Assembly (NCBI GenBank): GCA_937961665.1
Contig: CALGMO010000032.1
Coordinates: 1 to 41,108, forward strand
Source of the DNA: an uncultured Fimbriimonadaceae bacterium
GTDB lineage: Bacteria; Armatimonadota; Fimbriimonadia; Fimbriimonadales; Fimbriimonadaceae
DNA length: 41,108 nt
Reading direction: 5' to 3'
Part shown: piece by piece, positions 1 through 7,810 of the stretch
Layout of the letters: each line of letters begins with the position of its first letter
How positions within the stretch are numbered: the first letter of the stretch is position 1
Notes under the pieces: model-generated
Told to the model about the DNA's origin: nothing
Databases searched by the model: none
The model's input: only the letters and a program-made list of their open reading frames with translations
Position numbers and translations under genes: made by a program

Positions 1-839
1 ACCACGGTCAACAGAGTCCACAGCAACAGGCGGAACAGGGCCCCGAGGCGATCGAGCAGGAGGCAGACCAACCAAGCCGCGCGCCCGCGATGGAGCAGGA
101 AGAACAGCTCCTTGCCGCGGTTGTAGCGTGCCACGGCCTCCCACCGGGCTTTGGAACTGGATCCGAGATGGTGCACGAAGCGGGCCTTCGGAACGTACAG
201 GATCCTGCCGTGGCGCCTCAGACGATGGCACAGCTCCGTGTCCTCGCAGTAGAGGAAGAACCGTTCGTCGAACCGCTCGACAGGCCGCATCATCAGGCAC
301 GCGCCCATCACTTGACCGACGTCGAACGGGCCGTCGCCGCGCCTGAGCAGCTTGGAGGACTGCCAATAGGGGCTGAGGACACGCGAGCGCGGAAAGGCCT
401 TCTCCAGCAGGGTCTGCTCGCAGAACACGGCCCAGAGCGTGAGCTCGCCGGCGGCGGACTCTTGGAGCGTTCCATCGGGGTTCACCAGCCGTCCGCCCGC
501 GGCCACCACCTCCGGATCGCGGAAGACGCCTGCAAGCGCCTCGACCGCGCCGGGGGTCGCGCGCGCGTCGGAGTTCAGCAGCAGGACGAGCGGCCGGCTG
601 GCGGCCTCCAGACCCTGGTTGTTGGCGGCTCCGAACCCGACGTTGCGGCGGTTCTCGATCAGGAGGGCGTTGGGGAACTCGCTGCGAACCATCTCGGCCG
701 AGCCGTCGGAGGAGGCGTTGTCCACCACCACGACTTCGCATGCCTCGGGCACGCTTCGGAGCGCCTCCCGCAGCAGCTCGCGGGTGTTGTAGCTCACGAA
801 CACCACGGAGACGTCCGCGGAGCCGGGCGTGGAGTTCAT
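1..839 (-). CDS. Family 2 glycosyltransferase (rhamnosyltransferase-like), 3' end outside the window
   Basis: Reads leftward and stays open to the window edge, giving about 279 residues. It probably transfers a sugar from a nucleotide-sugar donor onto a surface polysaccharide or LPS precursor at the inner face of the membrane. The N-terminus has the GT-A start of family 2 enzymes: VVFVSYN, then VVVDNASSDGS near residue 38, then LLLNSDA, where NSD stands where many relatives have NPD. Further on is GACLMMRP and then RFDERFFLYCEDTELCHRLR, the acceptor-side block typical of WbbL-like rhamnosyltransferases. The visible end is hydrophobic and basic, suggesting membrane contact. The start codon lies 16 bases from that of greA on the other strand. 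An in-frame ATG 18 bases upstream (at 857) is an alternative start inside greA. The family is sure; the sugar specificity cannot be told. Confidence 0.85.
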   Translation of the reverse strand, partial: MNSTPGSADVSVVFVSYNTRELLREALRSVPEACEVVVVDNASSDGSAEMVRSEFPNALLIENRRNVGFGAANNQGLEAASRPLVLLLNSDARATPGAVEALAGVFRDPEVVAAGGRLVNPDGTLQESAAGELTLWAVFCEQTLLEKAFPRSRVLSPYWQSSKLLRRGDGPFDVGQVMGACLMMRPVERFDERFFLYCEDTELCHRLRRHGRILYVPKARFVHHLGSSSKARWEAVARYNRGKELFFLLHRGRAAWLVCLLLDRLGALFRLLLWTLLTV

Positions 840-840
840 G

Positions 841-846
841 TACAAT
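841..846 (+). promoter_or_regulatory. -10-like hexamer of greA, close to the start codon
   Basis: TACAAT lies 9 bases before the greA ATG at 856, in the 16-base gap between divergent start codons. There is no Shine-Dalgarno sequence and no space for one, so a leaderless or nearly leaderless mRNA is inferred. No clear -35 box is visible inside the divergent glycosyltransferase gene. Confidence 0.45.
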
Positions 847-855
847 CTTGACCTC

Positions 856-1359
856 ATGGCAAGAGACGTGCTGCTGACTCGAACAGGTTTCGAGAAGCTG
901 AAGAAGGAGCTGGAGCACCTCCGTACCGTGGAGCGACCGGCGATCGCCGAGGCCATCCGCGAGGCGAAGTCCCACGGCGACCTGAGAGAGAACGCCGCTT
1001 ACCATGAGGCCAAGCTGAAGCAGTCCAGGTTGGAGGGGCGCATCGCGGATCTTCAGCGAGTCTTGGAGACGGCGAAGATCGTGGAGAGGCCGGAGACGGG
1101 GGAGAACGTCGCCCACCTCGGCAGCAAGGTGCGGCTGCTGATCGAGGACTTCGATGAGGAGATCGAAGTGACTCTCGTCGGTTCCTTCGAGGCCGACCCC
1201 AAGAAGGACCTGGTCTCAATCACCTCTCCTCTGGGCAGCGCGCTCGTGGGAGCCGAGCCGGGGCTGGAGATCGAGGTGGAGGCACCCGCAGGCGTCTGTC
1301 GCTACAAGGTCTTGGAGGTGATCGACCCGGAGAACGACGATGGCCCGTCGTCCAGCTGA
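856..1359 (+). CDS. greA: Transcription elongation factor GreA
   Basis: Rescues backtracked RNA polymerase by stimulating cleavage of the transcript 3' end through the secondary channel. The 167-residue product begins MARDVLLTRTGFEKLKKELE. The N-terminal coiled coil carries GDLRENAAYHEAK at its tip, with the conserved acidic residues that position catalytic magnesium. The C-terminal FKBP-like domain contains SPLGSALVGAEPG, matching the family block around SPIARALIG. Length is close to the usual 158. An earlier in-frame ATG at 829 would add nine residues, but homologues start at MARDV-like positions and 829 precedes the -10-like box. The 3' end overlaps the next gene by 20 bases, so the two are probably cotranscribed. 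Confidence 0.96.
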   Translation: MARDVLLTRTGFEKLKKELEHLRTVERPAIAEAIREAKSHGDLRENAAYHEAKLKQSRLEGRIADLQRVLETAKIVERPETGENVAHLGSKVRLLIEDFDEEIEVTLVGSFEADPKKDLVSITSPLGSALVGAEPGLEIEVEAPAGVCRYKVLEVIDPENDDGPSSS

Positions 1360-2011
1360 TCCGATCCGGAAGCTGAGTTGGCTGCTCGTGGCCGCAAGCT
1401 GGGCCACCGGGTGTGGGCCACAGCCGCGCGACGTTCCGATCGTTTCGCAGCAGCCCACGCTGTCGGCCGAGGCGCTGCCCAACCCGATGCCTCCTACTCG
1501 GCTCGGCCTTTGGCGGGATGGGCGCAAAGTGCGTCCCGGCGATACCGTGGAGGATGCGCTGGACGTGTTCCCGAGGCCCCGCAACGCCGCGGTGTTCTAC
1601 GACCCTCCGTCGGTGTTCGGCAAGGAGTTCCGCGCGAAAGGGTGGGATAGCGGCCGAGAGGGATTCGGCGTGATCGCCGCCCGCGGCCAGGTGGTCCTCG
1701 CGTTGCGGATCGAATACGACGTCGCTCAAGATCGGCCGACCGAGCTGGTGGAGCAGTACGAAGCGGAGCACGGGTTGCCGTCGGCGAACGTGGCTGAAGG
1801 CAAGACCTCCTATTGGTTCTGGGACCGTGCGCCGTACCGGCTGGCTGTCTGCCGAACGGAGGACGCGGAGGGCAACGTCGCCCTGATCAGCGCAGTCGGG
1901 GTGATTCCCGCGATGGAGGCGATCGGGATGGGCCCTGCCGTCGCCGCATCCGACATGGCGCTCGCCAGAAACCTGCTGTCCGAGAACTCCGCGCCCGAGT
2001 CCGGCCCCTAG
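1340..2011 (+). CDS. Putative secreted lipoprotein of unknown function
   Basis: A 223-residue protein that I do not recognise. A basic start (MARRPADPIRK) is followed by a short hydrophobic stretch ending WATGC near residue 25. This resembles a lipobox, though with Ala rather than the favoured Leu at -3, so lipid anchoring is plausible and not certain. The rest is soluble and mixed alpha/beta, with a segment about a yellow-zone motif FYDPPSVFGKEF and a VVLALRIEYD strand. There is no catalytic motif I can name. It overlaps greA by 20 bases and ends 19 bases before kdsB, which seems to have its own promoter. Confidence 0.7.
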   Translation: MARRPADPIRKLSWLLVAASWATGCGPQPRDVPIVSQQPTLSAEALPNPMPPTRLGLWRDGRKVRPGDTVEDALDVFPRPRNAAVFYDPPSVFGKEFRAKGWDSGREGFGVIAARGQVVLALRIEYDVAQDRPTELVEQYEAEHGLPSANVAEGKTSYWFWDRAPYRLAVCRTEDAEGNVALISAVGVIPAMEAIGMGPAVAASDMALARNLLSENSAPESGP

Positions 2012-2017
2012 ATCGGT

Positions 2018-2023
2018 TATCCT
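2018..2023 (+). promoter_or_regulatory. -10-like hexamer of kdsB
   Basis: TATCCT lies 7 bases before the GTG start at 2031, and no Shine-Dalgarno sequence is present. The same hexamer occurs 6 bases before the DUF1385 gene at 27940. A leaderless transcript is inferred. Confidence 0.45.
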
Positions 2024-2030
2024 AAGAACT

Positions 2031-2756
2031 GTGAGGCTCCTCGCCGTCATTCCCGCACGCATGGCCTCCACTCGGTTCCCGGGCAAGCCGTTGGTGGATC
2101 TGCTTGGCAAACCCATGGTCCAGTGGGTCTATGAGGCGACCGTCCGGTCGGGTGTAAGCCCGCGTGTGATCGTGGCCACTCCGGATCGGGAGATCGCGGA
2201 CACGGTCCGTTCGTTCGGCGGAGAGGCGGTGCTCACCAGGCCCGATCACCCATCGGGCACCGACCGGCTGGCGGAGGTGGCCAGGAGCCTCGTGTACGAC
2301 GGCTATGTGAACGTCCAAGGCGACGAGCCCCTGATTCGGCCCTCGGCGATCGCGGCGGTCGCGGAGGGCCTGAAGGCCGGAGCGGACGTGTGCAGCGGGT
2401 ACTGCGCGTGCCCGCCGGAAGAGGAGGAGAACCCAGCCGTCGTGAAGGTCGCGGTCTCGCTGGAGGGGCTGGCGCTCTACTTCAGCCGCTACCCGATCCC
2501 CTTCCCGCGGGGCGACCGGCGGGCGCCGCTCTGGAAGCACATCGGTCTGTACGCCTATACCCGAGAGAGCCTGCTGGCGTTTCCCGACTGGGGTCCGAGT
2601 CCGCTGGAGCTCACGGAAGGGCTGGAGCAGCTCAGGTTCCTCGAGCACGGGCGCTCCGTCCGAATGGTGGTGGTCGAGCCCTCCGAGACTGCGATCGACA
2701 CGCCGGAACAGGCCGAGACCGTTCGTCGTTTGTTGGAGGTGACGAACGGCTCATGA
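2031..2756 (+). CDS. kdsB: 3-deoxy-manno-octulosonate (Kdo) cytidylyltransferase
   Basis: Activates Kdo with CTP to CMP-Kdo, the donor for the inner core of lipopolysaccharide; cytoplasmic. The 241-residue product opens with the nucleotide-binding signature LLAVIPARMASTRFPGKPL. It contains HPSGTDRLAE and the metal-binding block YVNVQGDEPLI. Later blocks are YFSRYPIPFPR and WKHIGLYAYTRESL, all in family order, and the length fits (about 245-255). The start is GTG; the next methionine would remove the nucleotide-binding strand. It is coupled to rel by an ATGA overlap at 2753-2756. Its presence argues for a diderm envelope containing Kdo. Confidence 0.96.
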   Translation: MRLLAVIPARMASTRFPGKPLVDLLGKPMVQWVYEATVRSGVSPRVIVATPDREIADTVRSFGGEAVLTRPDHPSGTDRLAEVARSLVYDGYVNVQGDEPLIRPSAIAAVAEGLKAGADVCSGYCACPPEEEENPAVVKVAVSLEGLALYFSRYPIPFPRGDRRAPLWKHIGLYAYTRESLLAFPDWGPSPLELTEGLEQLRFLEHGRSVRMVVVEPSETAIDTPEQAETVRRLLEVTNGS

Positions 2757-5002
2757 GCGCCAGCGACGCGGCTTACTTGGCTGACTCCCATTGGGAAGAA
2801 CCCGACGGGCTCTCCAGCCTGTTGGAGGCGTTTTTGGCCGTCCGGCCCGAGGCGGACGTCTCCAGGATCCGGAGGGCGTACCGGTTCGCCGAGTGGGCGC
2901 ACCAGGGCCAGCTGCGCGAGTCGGGGGAGAAGTACATCGAGCACCCCTTGGCGGTGGCGCGGATTCTCGCCGACCTGCACATGGACGACGACACGATCGT
3001 TGCCGCCCTCCTGCACGACACGGTCGAGGACAGCGCGATCAACGTCAACAAGGTGACGCCCTCCGACGTGGAGCGTGAGTTCGGTCCTACGGTGAGGATG
3101 CTCGTGGAGGGCGTCACGAAGCTCGGCAAGGACTACCTGGCTGGCTTGTCGCCGAGGAAGCGCGAGCAGACGGAGGTGACCCGCTCCGGCGAAAGCCTCC
3201 GAAAGATGCTCCTCGCGATGGCGAAGGACTTCCGGGTGATGGTCATCAAGCTCGCCGACCGGCTGCACAACATGCAGACCCTCGAGGGCTTGAAGAAGGC
3301 TGAGAAGCGCACCCGGATCGCGTCGGAGACGCTCGAGGTCTACGCCCCCTTGGCGGCCCGGCTCGGCATCTGGCAGATCAAGTGGCAACTGGAGGACCTC
3401 GCCTTCAAGCACCTCCACCCGGAGGAGTTCCGCCAGATCAGCGAGCTCGTGGCCAAGAGCCGTGGGCAGAGAGAGAAGGAGGTCAACGAGGCGATCGTGC
3501 TGCTCAAGGAGCGCCTCCTGGCCCGGGGGCTCCGCGACGTGGAGGTGACCGGCCGCCCCAAGCACCTGTACAGCATCTTCAACAAGATGGTGCGGCAGGG
3601 GGTGCGATTCGAGGAGATCTACGACCTGCTGGCGATCCGCGTGATCGTGCAGACGCGAGACGACTGCTACGTCGCGCTGGGAGTCGTGCACGACTTGTGG
3701 ATGCCGGTGCCCGGCCTCTTCTACGACTACATCGCCAAGCCCAAGCCGAACGGGTACCAGAGCCTCCACACGAAGATCGTGGGGCCGCACGGCGATCCGC
3801 TCGAGGTGCAGATCCGCACGCGGGAGATGCACGAGATCGCGGAGTTCGGCGTGGCCGCCCATTGGGCGTACAAGGAGGGCCATTTCTCGCCAGAGGAGAC
3901 CGCGCGCCTTGGCAAGCTCCGCGAGCAGCTCGTCGACTGGTCGATGGAGAACAGAGGCGGCAGCGAGTTCATGCGTTCGCTCTCCACCGACCTGTTCTCC
4001 GAGCAGGTGTTCGTGTTCACGCCCAACGGGGACGTGATCGACCTGCCGAAGGACTCGACGCCCGTGGACGTCGCCTTCCGGGTTCACACGGAAATCGGCC
4101 TGACCACGGTGGGGGCGCGCGTCAACGGCATCCTGGTGCCGCTCAACACGAAGCTGCAGAACGGCGATGTCGTCGAGATCATCACCCGCTCGAACGCCCA
4201 GCCCAGCCTGGACTGGATCGAGTTCGTGCGGTCCGCTCACGCCCGCAGCAAGCTCCGGTCCTACTTCCGCAAGCTCAACCGGACCCAGGACGCCAGCCGC
4301 GGCCGCGAGCTGCTCGAAAAGGAGCTGAAGAGCCTCGGCCTCGAGCCGCGCGACTACCTCGGCGAGGACCGGCTGGAGGAGCTGGCCCGTGAGTACGACG
4401 GCTGCGAGAACGCCACCGACCTGTTGGCCAAGATCGGAGCGGGTCTCCTGTCCGTGCACAGCGCGGTCAACAAGCTCCGGGGAACGGTGATCGAGCCGCC
4501 GCGAGTCGATCAGATCCAGACCACGAAGACCAAGGAAGGGAAGGTCGTCCTCGCGACCGGCGGTGTGGACCATGTGATGCTCCGGCGCGGCCGATGCTGC
4601 GACCCCATTCCGGGCGACGACGTCGTGGGGTACATCAGCCGGGGTCGGGGCATCGTGATCCACCGGGCGAGTTGCCCGAACGTGCAGCATTTCCAGGAGG
4701 CCGAACCGGACCGTCTGATGCCGCTCGACTGGCCGCCGACGGGAGACGTGTTCGGCGTCATGCTTCGGATCGTCGCGGTGAACCGCCCAGGGTTGCTGAT
4801 GGATGTGAGCACGATCTTTGGGGAATCGAAGACGAACGTTTCGGGGGCGCGCGTGCGCACGAACTCCAACAACACCGCAGAGCTGGAGATCACGATCGAC
4901 GTGACCGGGACCGAGCACCTGTCGTCGATGATCAACCGGGTCAGCCAGTGTTCGGACGTGATCAGCGTCCTGAGGGCCATGGGGAGGACGAACGTCAAGT
5001 GA
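2753..5002 (+). CDS. rel: RelA/SpoT-family (p)ppGpp synthetase/hydrolase
   Basis: Makes and degrades the alarmone (p)ppGpp in the stringent response. The 749 residues hold all parts of a long RSH protein: an HD hydrolase domain at about 25-180 (His50, HD at 88-89, ED at 92-93, later LADRLHNMQT), a synthetase domain at about 230-370 ending in YIAKPKPNGYQSLHT, a TGS domain near 420-480 (VFVFTPNGDVIDLP), a zinc-finger-like region with RCCDPIPGD, and a C-terminal ACT domain. The intact HD residues suggest active hydrolysis. The position that reads RFKD in bifunctional enzymes and EFDD in RelA reads LFYD here (residues 322-325). The start overlaps the kdsB stop (ATGA) and the stop overlaps the dtd start (GTGA), so translation is likely coupled. 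Confidence 0.96.
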   Translation: MSASDAAYLADSHWEEPDGLSSLLEAFLAVRPEADVSRIRRAYRFAEWAHQGQLRESGEKYIEHPLAVARILADLHMDDDTIVAALLHDTVEDSAINVNKVTPSDVEREFGPTVRMLVEGVTKLGKDYLAGLSPRKREQTEVTRSGESLRKMLLAMAKDFRVMVIKLADRLHNMQTLEGLKKAEKRTRIASETLEVYAPLAARLGIWQIKWQLEDLAFKHLHPEEFRQISELVAKSRGQREKEVNEAIVLLKERLLARGLRDVEVTGRPKHLYSIFNKMVRQGVRFEEIYDLLAIRVIVQTRDDCYVALGVVHDLWMPVPGLFYDYIAKPKPNGYQSLHTKIVGPHGDPLEVQIRTREMHEIAEFGVAAHWAYKEGHFSPEETARLGKLREQLVDWSMENRGGSEFMRSLSTDLFSEQVFVFTPNGDVIDLPKDSTPVDVAFRVHTEIGLTTVGARVNGILVPLNTKLQNGDVVEIITRSNAQPSLDWIEFVRSAHARSKLRSYFRKLNRTQDASRGRELLEKELKSLGLEPRDYLGEDRLEELAREYDGCENATDLLAKIGAGLLSVHSAVNKLRGTVIEPPRVDQIQTTKTKEGKVVLATGGVDHVMLRRGRCCDPIPGDDVVGYISRGRGIVIHRASCPNVQHFQEAEPDRLMPLDWPPTGDVFGVMLRIVAVNRPGLLMDVSTIFGESKTNVSGARVRTNSNNTAELEITIDVTGTEHLSSMINRVSQCSDVISVLRAMGRTNVK

Positions 5003-5520
5003 GGGCGGTGGTCCAGCGCGTGGCCCGCGCCCAAGTGAACGTGGACGGCAGAACCGTCGGTCGGTGCGGACCCGGGTTGCTGGTGCTGGTAGCCGCCCAC
5101 CGTTGGGACGAGCCGGACCAGGCGCGCAAGATGGCCGACCGGCTGTGGGGTCTGAGGATCTTCAACGACGCGGAAGGAAGGATCAACGTCGCCCTGAAGG
5201 ACCTCCCTGACACCGGAGCGCCGAAGGTGCTCGCGGTCTCGAACTTCACCGTATACGGCGACACCGCGAAGAACCGCAGGCCCAGCTTCACCGAATCGGC
5301 GCCGTTCGATCGGGGCAGGGAGCTTTTCGATCAGATGGTCGAGGAGCTGCGGCGATTGGGGTGTCCGGTGGAGACCGGGGAGTTCGGCGCGCACATGGAG
5401 GTGGAAGCGGTCTGCGACGGCCCTGTGACCGTGATCGTGGACGTACCGCCCCTCGCCCGAACCCCGGAAGGGGACGGAGTCGAAACGGCGACCGGCGAGC
5501 GACGTCAAACCGATGGATGA
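4999..5520 (+). CDS. dtd: D-aminoacyl-tRNA deacylase
   Basis: Hydrolyses D-amino acids wrongly attached to tRNA. The GTG start at 4999 overlaps the rel stop; the encoded start RAVVQRVARAQVNVDG is the canonical DTD opening. The active-site block reads NFTVYGDTAKNRRPSFTESAP, where most homologues have SQFTLYAD followed by RRPSF. The Gly-cisPro motif appears in CDGPVTVIVDV. The product is 173 residues; the family usually ends near 145-150, so about 25 hydrophilic residues extend the C-terminus. It is part of the kdsB-rel-dtd coupled run. Function is well supported; the tail's role is unknown. Confidence 0.95.
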   Translation: MRAVVQRVARAQVNVDGRTVGRCGPGLLVLVAAHRWDEPDQARKMADRLWGLRIFNDAEGRINVALKDLPDTGAPKVLAVSNFTVYGDTAKNRRPSFTESAPFDRGRELFDQMVEELRRLGCPVETGEFGAHMEVEAVCDGPVTVIVDVPPLARTPEGDGVETATGERRQTDG

Positions 5521-5542
5521 AGCCCGACCCGAGGAGGAAAAG

Positions 5543-6157
5543 GTGAACGCCGCGGGAGTCGTGGGAGAGGCCCTCCAGGGCGTCTCGGTGGATTCGGACG
5601 AGGCGTTGGTCCGCTTGGCGCGCCAGGGGGACTTCGGAGCGTTCGAGAGGCTCTTCGAGCGGCACCGCGTGATGGTCTTCCGGATCGCCTACCGGATGAC
5701 CGGAAGGCGCGACGACGCGGAGGACATCACTCAGGACGCCTTCCTCAAGGCCTATCAGAACCTCCACCGCTACCGCGACGAGGCTCGCTTCACCACCTGG
5801 CTGGTGCGGATCGTGACGAACCTCGCCACCGACCGAGCGAGGATGGCGCACCGCAGGCACTCGCTCGAGCAGCAGGAGGCCGGTGGCGCGCTGGACTGGA
5901 TGACGGTGGGAACGACCCGCGAGGATCCCTCCGAGAACATCGAGAGGGAGCAGATGGCGAAGCTGGTGCGGTCCGCGCTGGCCGAGCTGCCCGCGCACCA
6001 CCGCCTGATGATCGTTCTCCGCGATCTTGAGGAAAGGGATTATCAGGAGATTGCCGACGTCCTCGGAACCACGGTGGGTGGAGCCAAGCTGCGCGTTCTC
6101 CGGGCGCGGAGGGCCCTTCGGGACAAAGTGAACCAGATGTTGGAGAAGACGCCATGA
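5543..6157 (+). CDS. ECF-type (group 4) RNA polymerase sigma factor
   Basis: Directs RNA polymerase to stress or envelope-type promoters. Region 2 lies near residues 20-95, with FRIAYRMTGRRDDAEDITQD and FTTWLVRIVTNLATDRAR. Region 4 is at the C-terminus: LPAHHRLMIVLRDLEERDYQEIADVLG followed by the helix-turn-helix VGGAKLRVLRARRALR. I chose the GTG at 5543 because GAGGAGG stands five bases before it; an in-frame ATG at 5513 (ten residues longer) has no ribosome-binding site. The product is 204 residues, similar to RpoE/SigW. It is followed by an ATGA-coupled membrane protein that is probably its anti-sigma factor. Which stimulus it answers to cannot be read from sequence. Confidence 0.93.
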   Translation: MNAAGVVGEALQGVSVDSDEALVRLARQGDFGAFERLFERHRVMVFRIAYRMTGRRDDAEDITQDAFLKAYQNLHRYRDEARFTTWLVRIVTNLATDRARMAHRRHSLEQQEAGGALDWMTVGTTREDPSENIEREQMAKLVRSALAELPAHHRLMIVLRDLEERDYQEIADVLGTTVGGAKLRVLRARRALRDKVNQMLEKTP

Positions 6158-6840
6158 GACTCGGATGGAAACGTCCCGCCGACGCGGACGAGGCGTGGGG
6201 TTCGGACTCGGTGAGCCGGAAGGTCCAGCTCGGTCTGGATGCCCTCCGGAGCGAGTCGCTCGAACCGTCGGTCGGCATCGAGGCGCTCAAAGACCGGATC
6301 CTGCAGGACTCGCTCGCCGCGCCGAGACGCCCCGCGTGGGTCTGGGCGGCGCCGGTGGCCGCATCGCTGGCGCTCGCCTTCTGGCTTGGGGTGGCTGTCC
6401 GCACGGTGCCTCCCGCCGCGACAGTCGGTTCCGAGCCGGCGGCGGGGGTGGCGCGGATCGCGCGTGCGGATTCTCCCCGTCTCGTCGCGAAACCGTCCCA
6501 ACAAGCCCTGCCCCAGCCCGCGGTCGAGAGTCCGTCGGCAGAGCCGGCCCGCACGGTGGACGCTCCGGCAGGCGCGGTCGCGTTGCGGATCGGTAGGGAC
6601 GGCGCCCGTCCCATGGTGGTCGCTCAGTCCTCCCCGATGCTTGCGAGCGACGCGGATCCCAAGCCGGACTCCGCCGCGTTCGGGCAGAGCGAGGCGCTCG
6701 CCGCGCCCCCGGACCCGCCGACAACGACGGATGACGCCGACGAGCAGATCGTGCTGATCCACGCTACGGAGGACACCGAGACGGGAGCGGCCTCGGCCGT
6801 CGAGTTGGAGAGTTCCGCGAATGTTCTGGTGGGCGGATAA
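6154..6840 (+). CDS. Probable membrane-bound anti-sigma factor
   Basis: The ATG overlaps the sigma factor stop (ATGA), the usual arrangement for a sigma/anti-sigma pair. The 228-residue protein has an N-terminal cytoplasmic part of about 60 residues with charged helices, one membrane segment at about 62-83 (WAAPVAASLALAFWLGVAV), and a long outer part rich in Pro, Ala and Ser. The zinc-binding HxxxCxxC motif of ZAS anti-sigma factors is absent and the N-terminal part is short, so assignment rests on position and topology rather than on a recognised domain. If right, it holds the sigma factor at the inner membrane until a signal triggers its release. It overlaps the next gene by 20 bases. Confidence 0.6.
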   Translation: MRLGWKRPADADEAWGSDSVSRKVQLGLDALRSESLEPSVGIEALKDRILQDSLAAPRRPAWVWAAPVAASLALAFWLGVAVRTVPPAATVGSEPAAGVARIARADSPRLVAKPSQQALPQPAVESPSAEPARTVDAPAGAVALRIGRDGARPMVVAQSSPMLASDADPKPDSAAFGQSEALAAPPDPPTTTDDADEQIVLIHATEDTETGAASAVELESSANVLVGG

Positions 6841-7810
6841 GGTTCTGATCCTCCTGGCGTTCGTAGCGCCGATTCCGGACGACCCCTCCATCGAGGCGGC
6901 CGTTCGGGATCTCCAGCCCTCGGTCGCCTACGTCTTGGATCGGGACCGCCGCGTTGGCGTGTTGGCGCTGGTGGACGACCAGGGCACGTTCGTCGGCCAC
7001 GCGCGCCTCGCAGGAGCCTTAGAGATCGACGCCGGTCTGCCGGACGGCAGGAGAATTCGGCTTCGGTTCAAGGCGGACGACTCGGTGACCGGTTTGGCGG
7101 CGTGGGTCTCCCAGCGTGGCGCGGTGCCGGGCATGAGGCCCGTAGCGATCGCCCGCCAGGCGCTCAAACCGGGCTCTCTGTTGGTCGGCTTGGTGCCCGG
7201 CGGAGCCTTTCGGGCGCAGCTCGCCTCGGCGGATCGGCTGGGGGTCGTCGGTTCAAGTCGCCAGGTGGTCGATCTCTCGGAGGTTTGGTTCGAGGCTCCT
7301 TCGGATCCTGTCGCGGGCGCGCTGCTGTTCACGCCGAGTGGTCAGCTGTACGGGATTCTCGGTGCGACGCTCTCCACGGCGCCGCCCGGCGAGGCAGCAA
7401 GGACAAACGATCTGACCAGGGGAGTGGGCGCGCGGCTCGCTCCGCCACCGGCGCGCCTCGGACCATCGAAGCTCACGGTGGGCTTCGCGCTCGGGAGAGA
7501 GCCCCTCCGAAGAGCCGTGGAAGGCCTGTCCTCGCCCCTGGGTCGGGTGGATCGACCGGCGCTCGGCGTGTTGTGTCGGGATGAGCCGTCCGGCGGAGCG
7601 GTGATCGAGCGCGTGGCCGAAGGCTCCGCGGCCGAGCGGGCCGGTCTGTCCCCGGGCGACGTGATCCTGCAGATCGGCGATACACCCGTGAGGAACCAGA
7701 TCGACTTCGCCAAGGCGATGCAGGCTCAGCGGATCGGCGAGCGCGTGAAGCTCAAGGTTCGGCGCGGCTCCCTGGTTTTGGAGATCTGGGCCACGCCCGA
7801 GCGAGGCTAG
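6821..7810 (+). CDS. HtrA/DegP-like PDZ protein lacking the protease triad (pseudoprotease)
   Basis: A 329-residue exported protein: a hydrophobic start (about residues 6-18), a degenerate trypsin-like domain (about 25-205), and a PDZ domain (about 242-325) with SAAERAGLSPGDVILQIGDTPV. The fold of HtrA proteases can be traced, but by hand alignment the catalytic residues are gone. The Ser region NPGNSGGALL is SDPVAGALL (161-169), the Asp region DPxTDLAVL is DDSVTGLAA (86-94), and the TNNHVV region is VGHARL (58-63). It follows the sigma and anti-sigma genes, as MucD follows AlgU-MucA-MucB, so a sensing or chaperone role in envelope stress is inferred. Its TAG stop shares the palindrome CTAG with the recJ stop on the other strand. 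Confidence 0.8.
   Translation: MFWWADKVLILLAFVAPIPDDPSIEAAVRDLQPSVAYVLDRDRRVGVLALVDDQGTFVGHARLAGALEIDAGLPDGRRIRLRFKADDSVTGLAAWVSQRGAVPGMRPVAIARQALKPGSLLVGLVPGGAFRAQLASADRLGVVGSSRQVVDLSEVWFEAPSDPVAGALLFTPSGQLYGILGATLSTAPPGEAARTNDLTRGVGARLAPPPARLGPSKLTVGFALGREPLRRAVEGLSSPLGRVDRPALGVLCRDEPSGGAVIERVAEGSAAERAGLSPGDVILQIGDTPVRNQIDFAKAMQAQRIGERVKLKVRRGSLVLEIWATPERG

Noticed and set aside
2555-4918. Long open frame of 787 codons on the minus strand
   Set aside because: It lies wholly antisense to rel, whose domains are all recognised. The product is rich in Leu/Arg/His/Val with no motif, as expected for an antisense frame in G+C-rich DNA.
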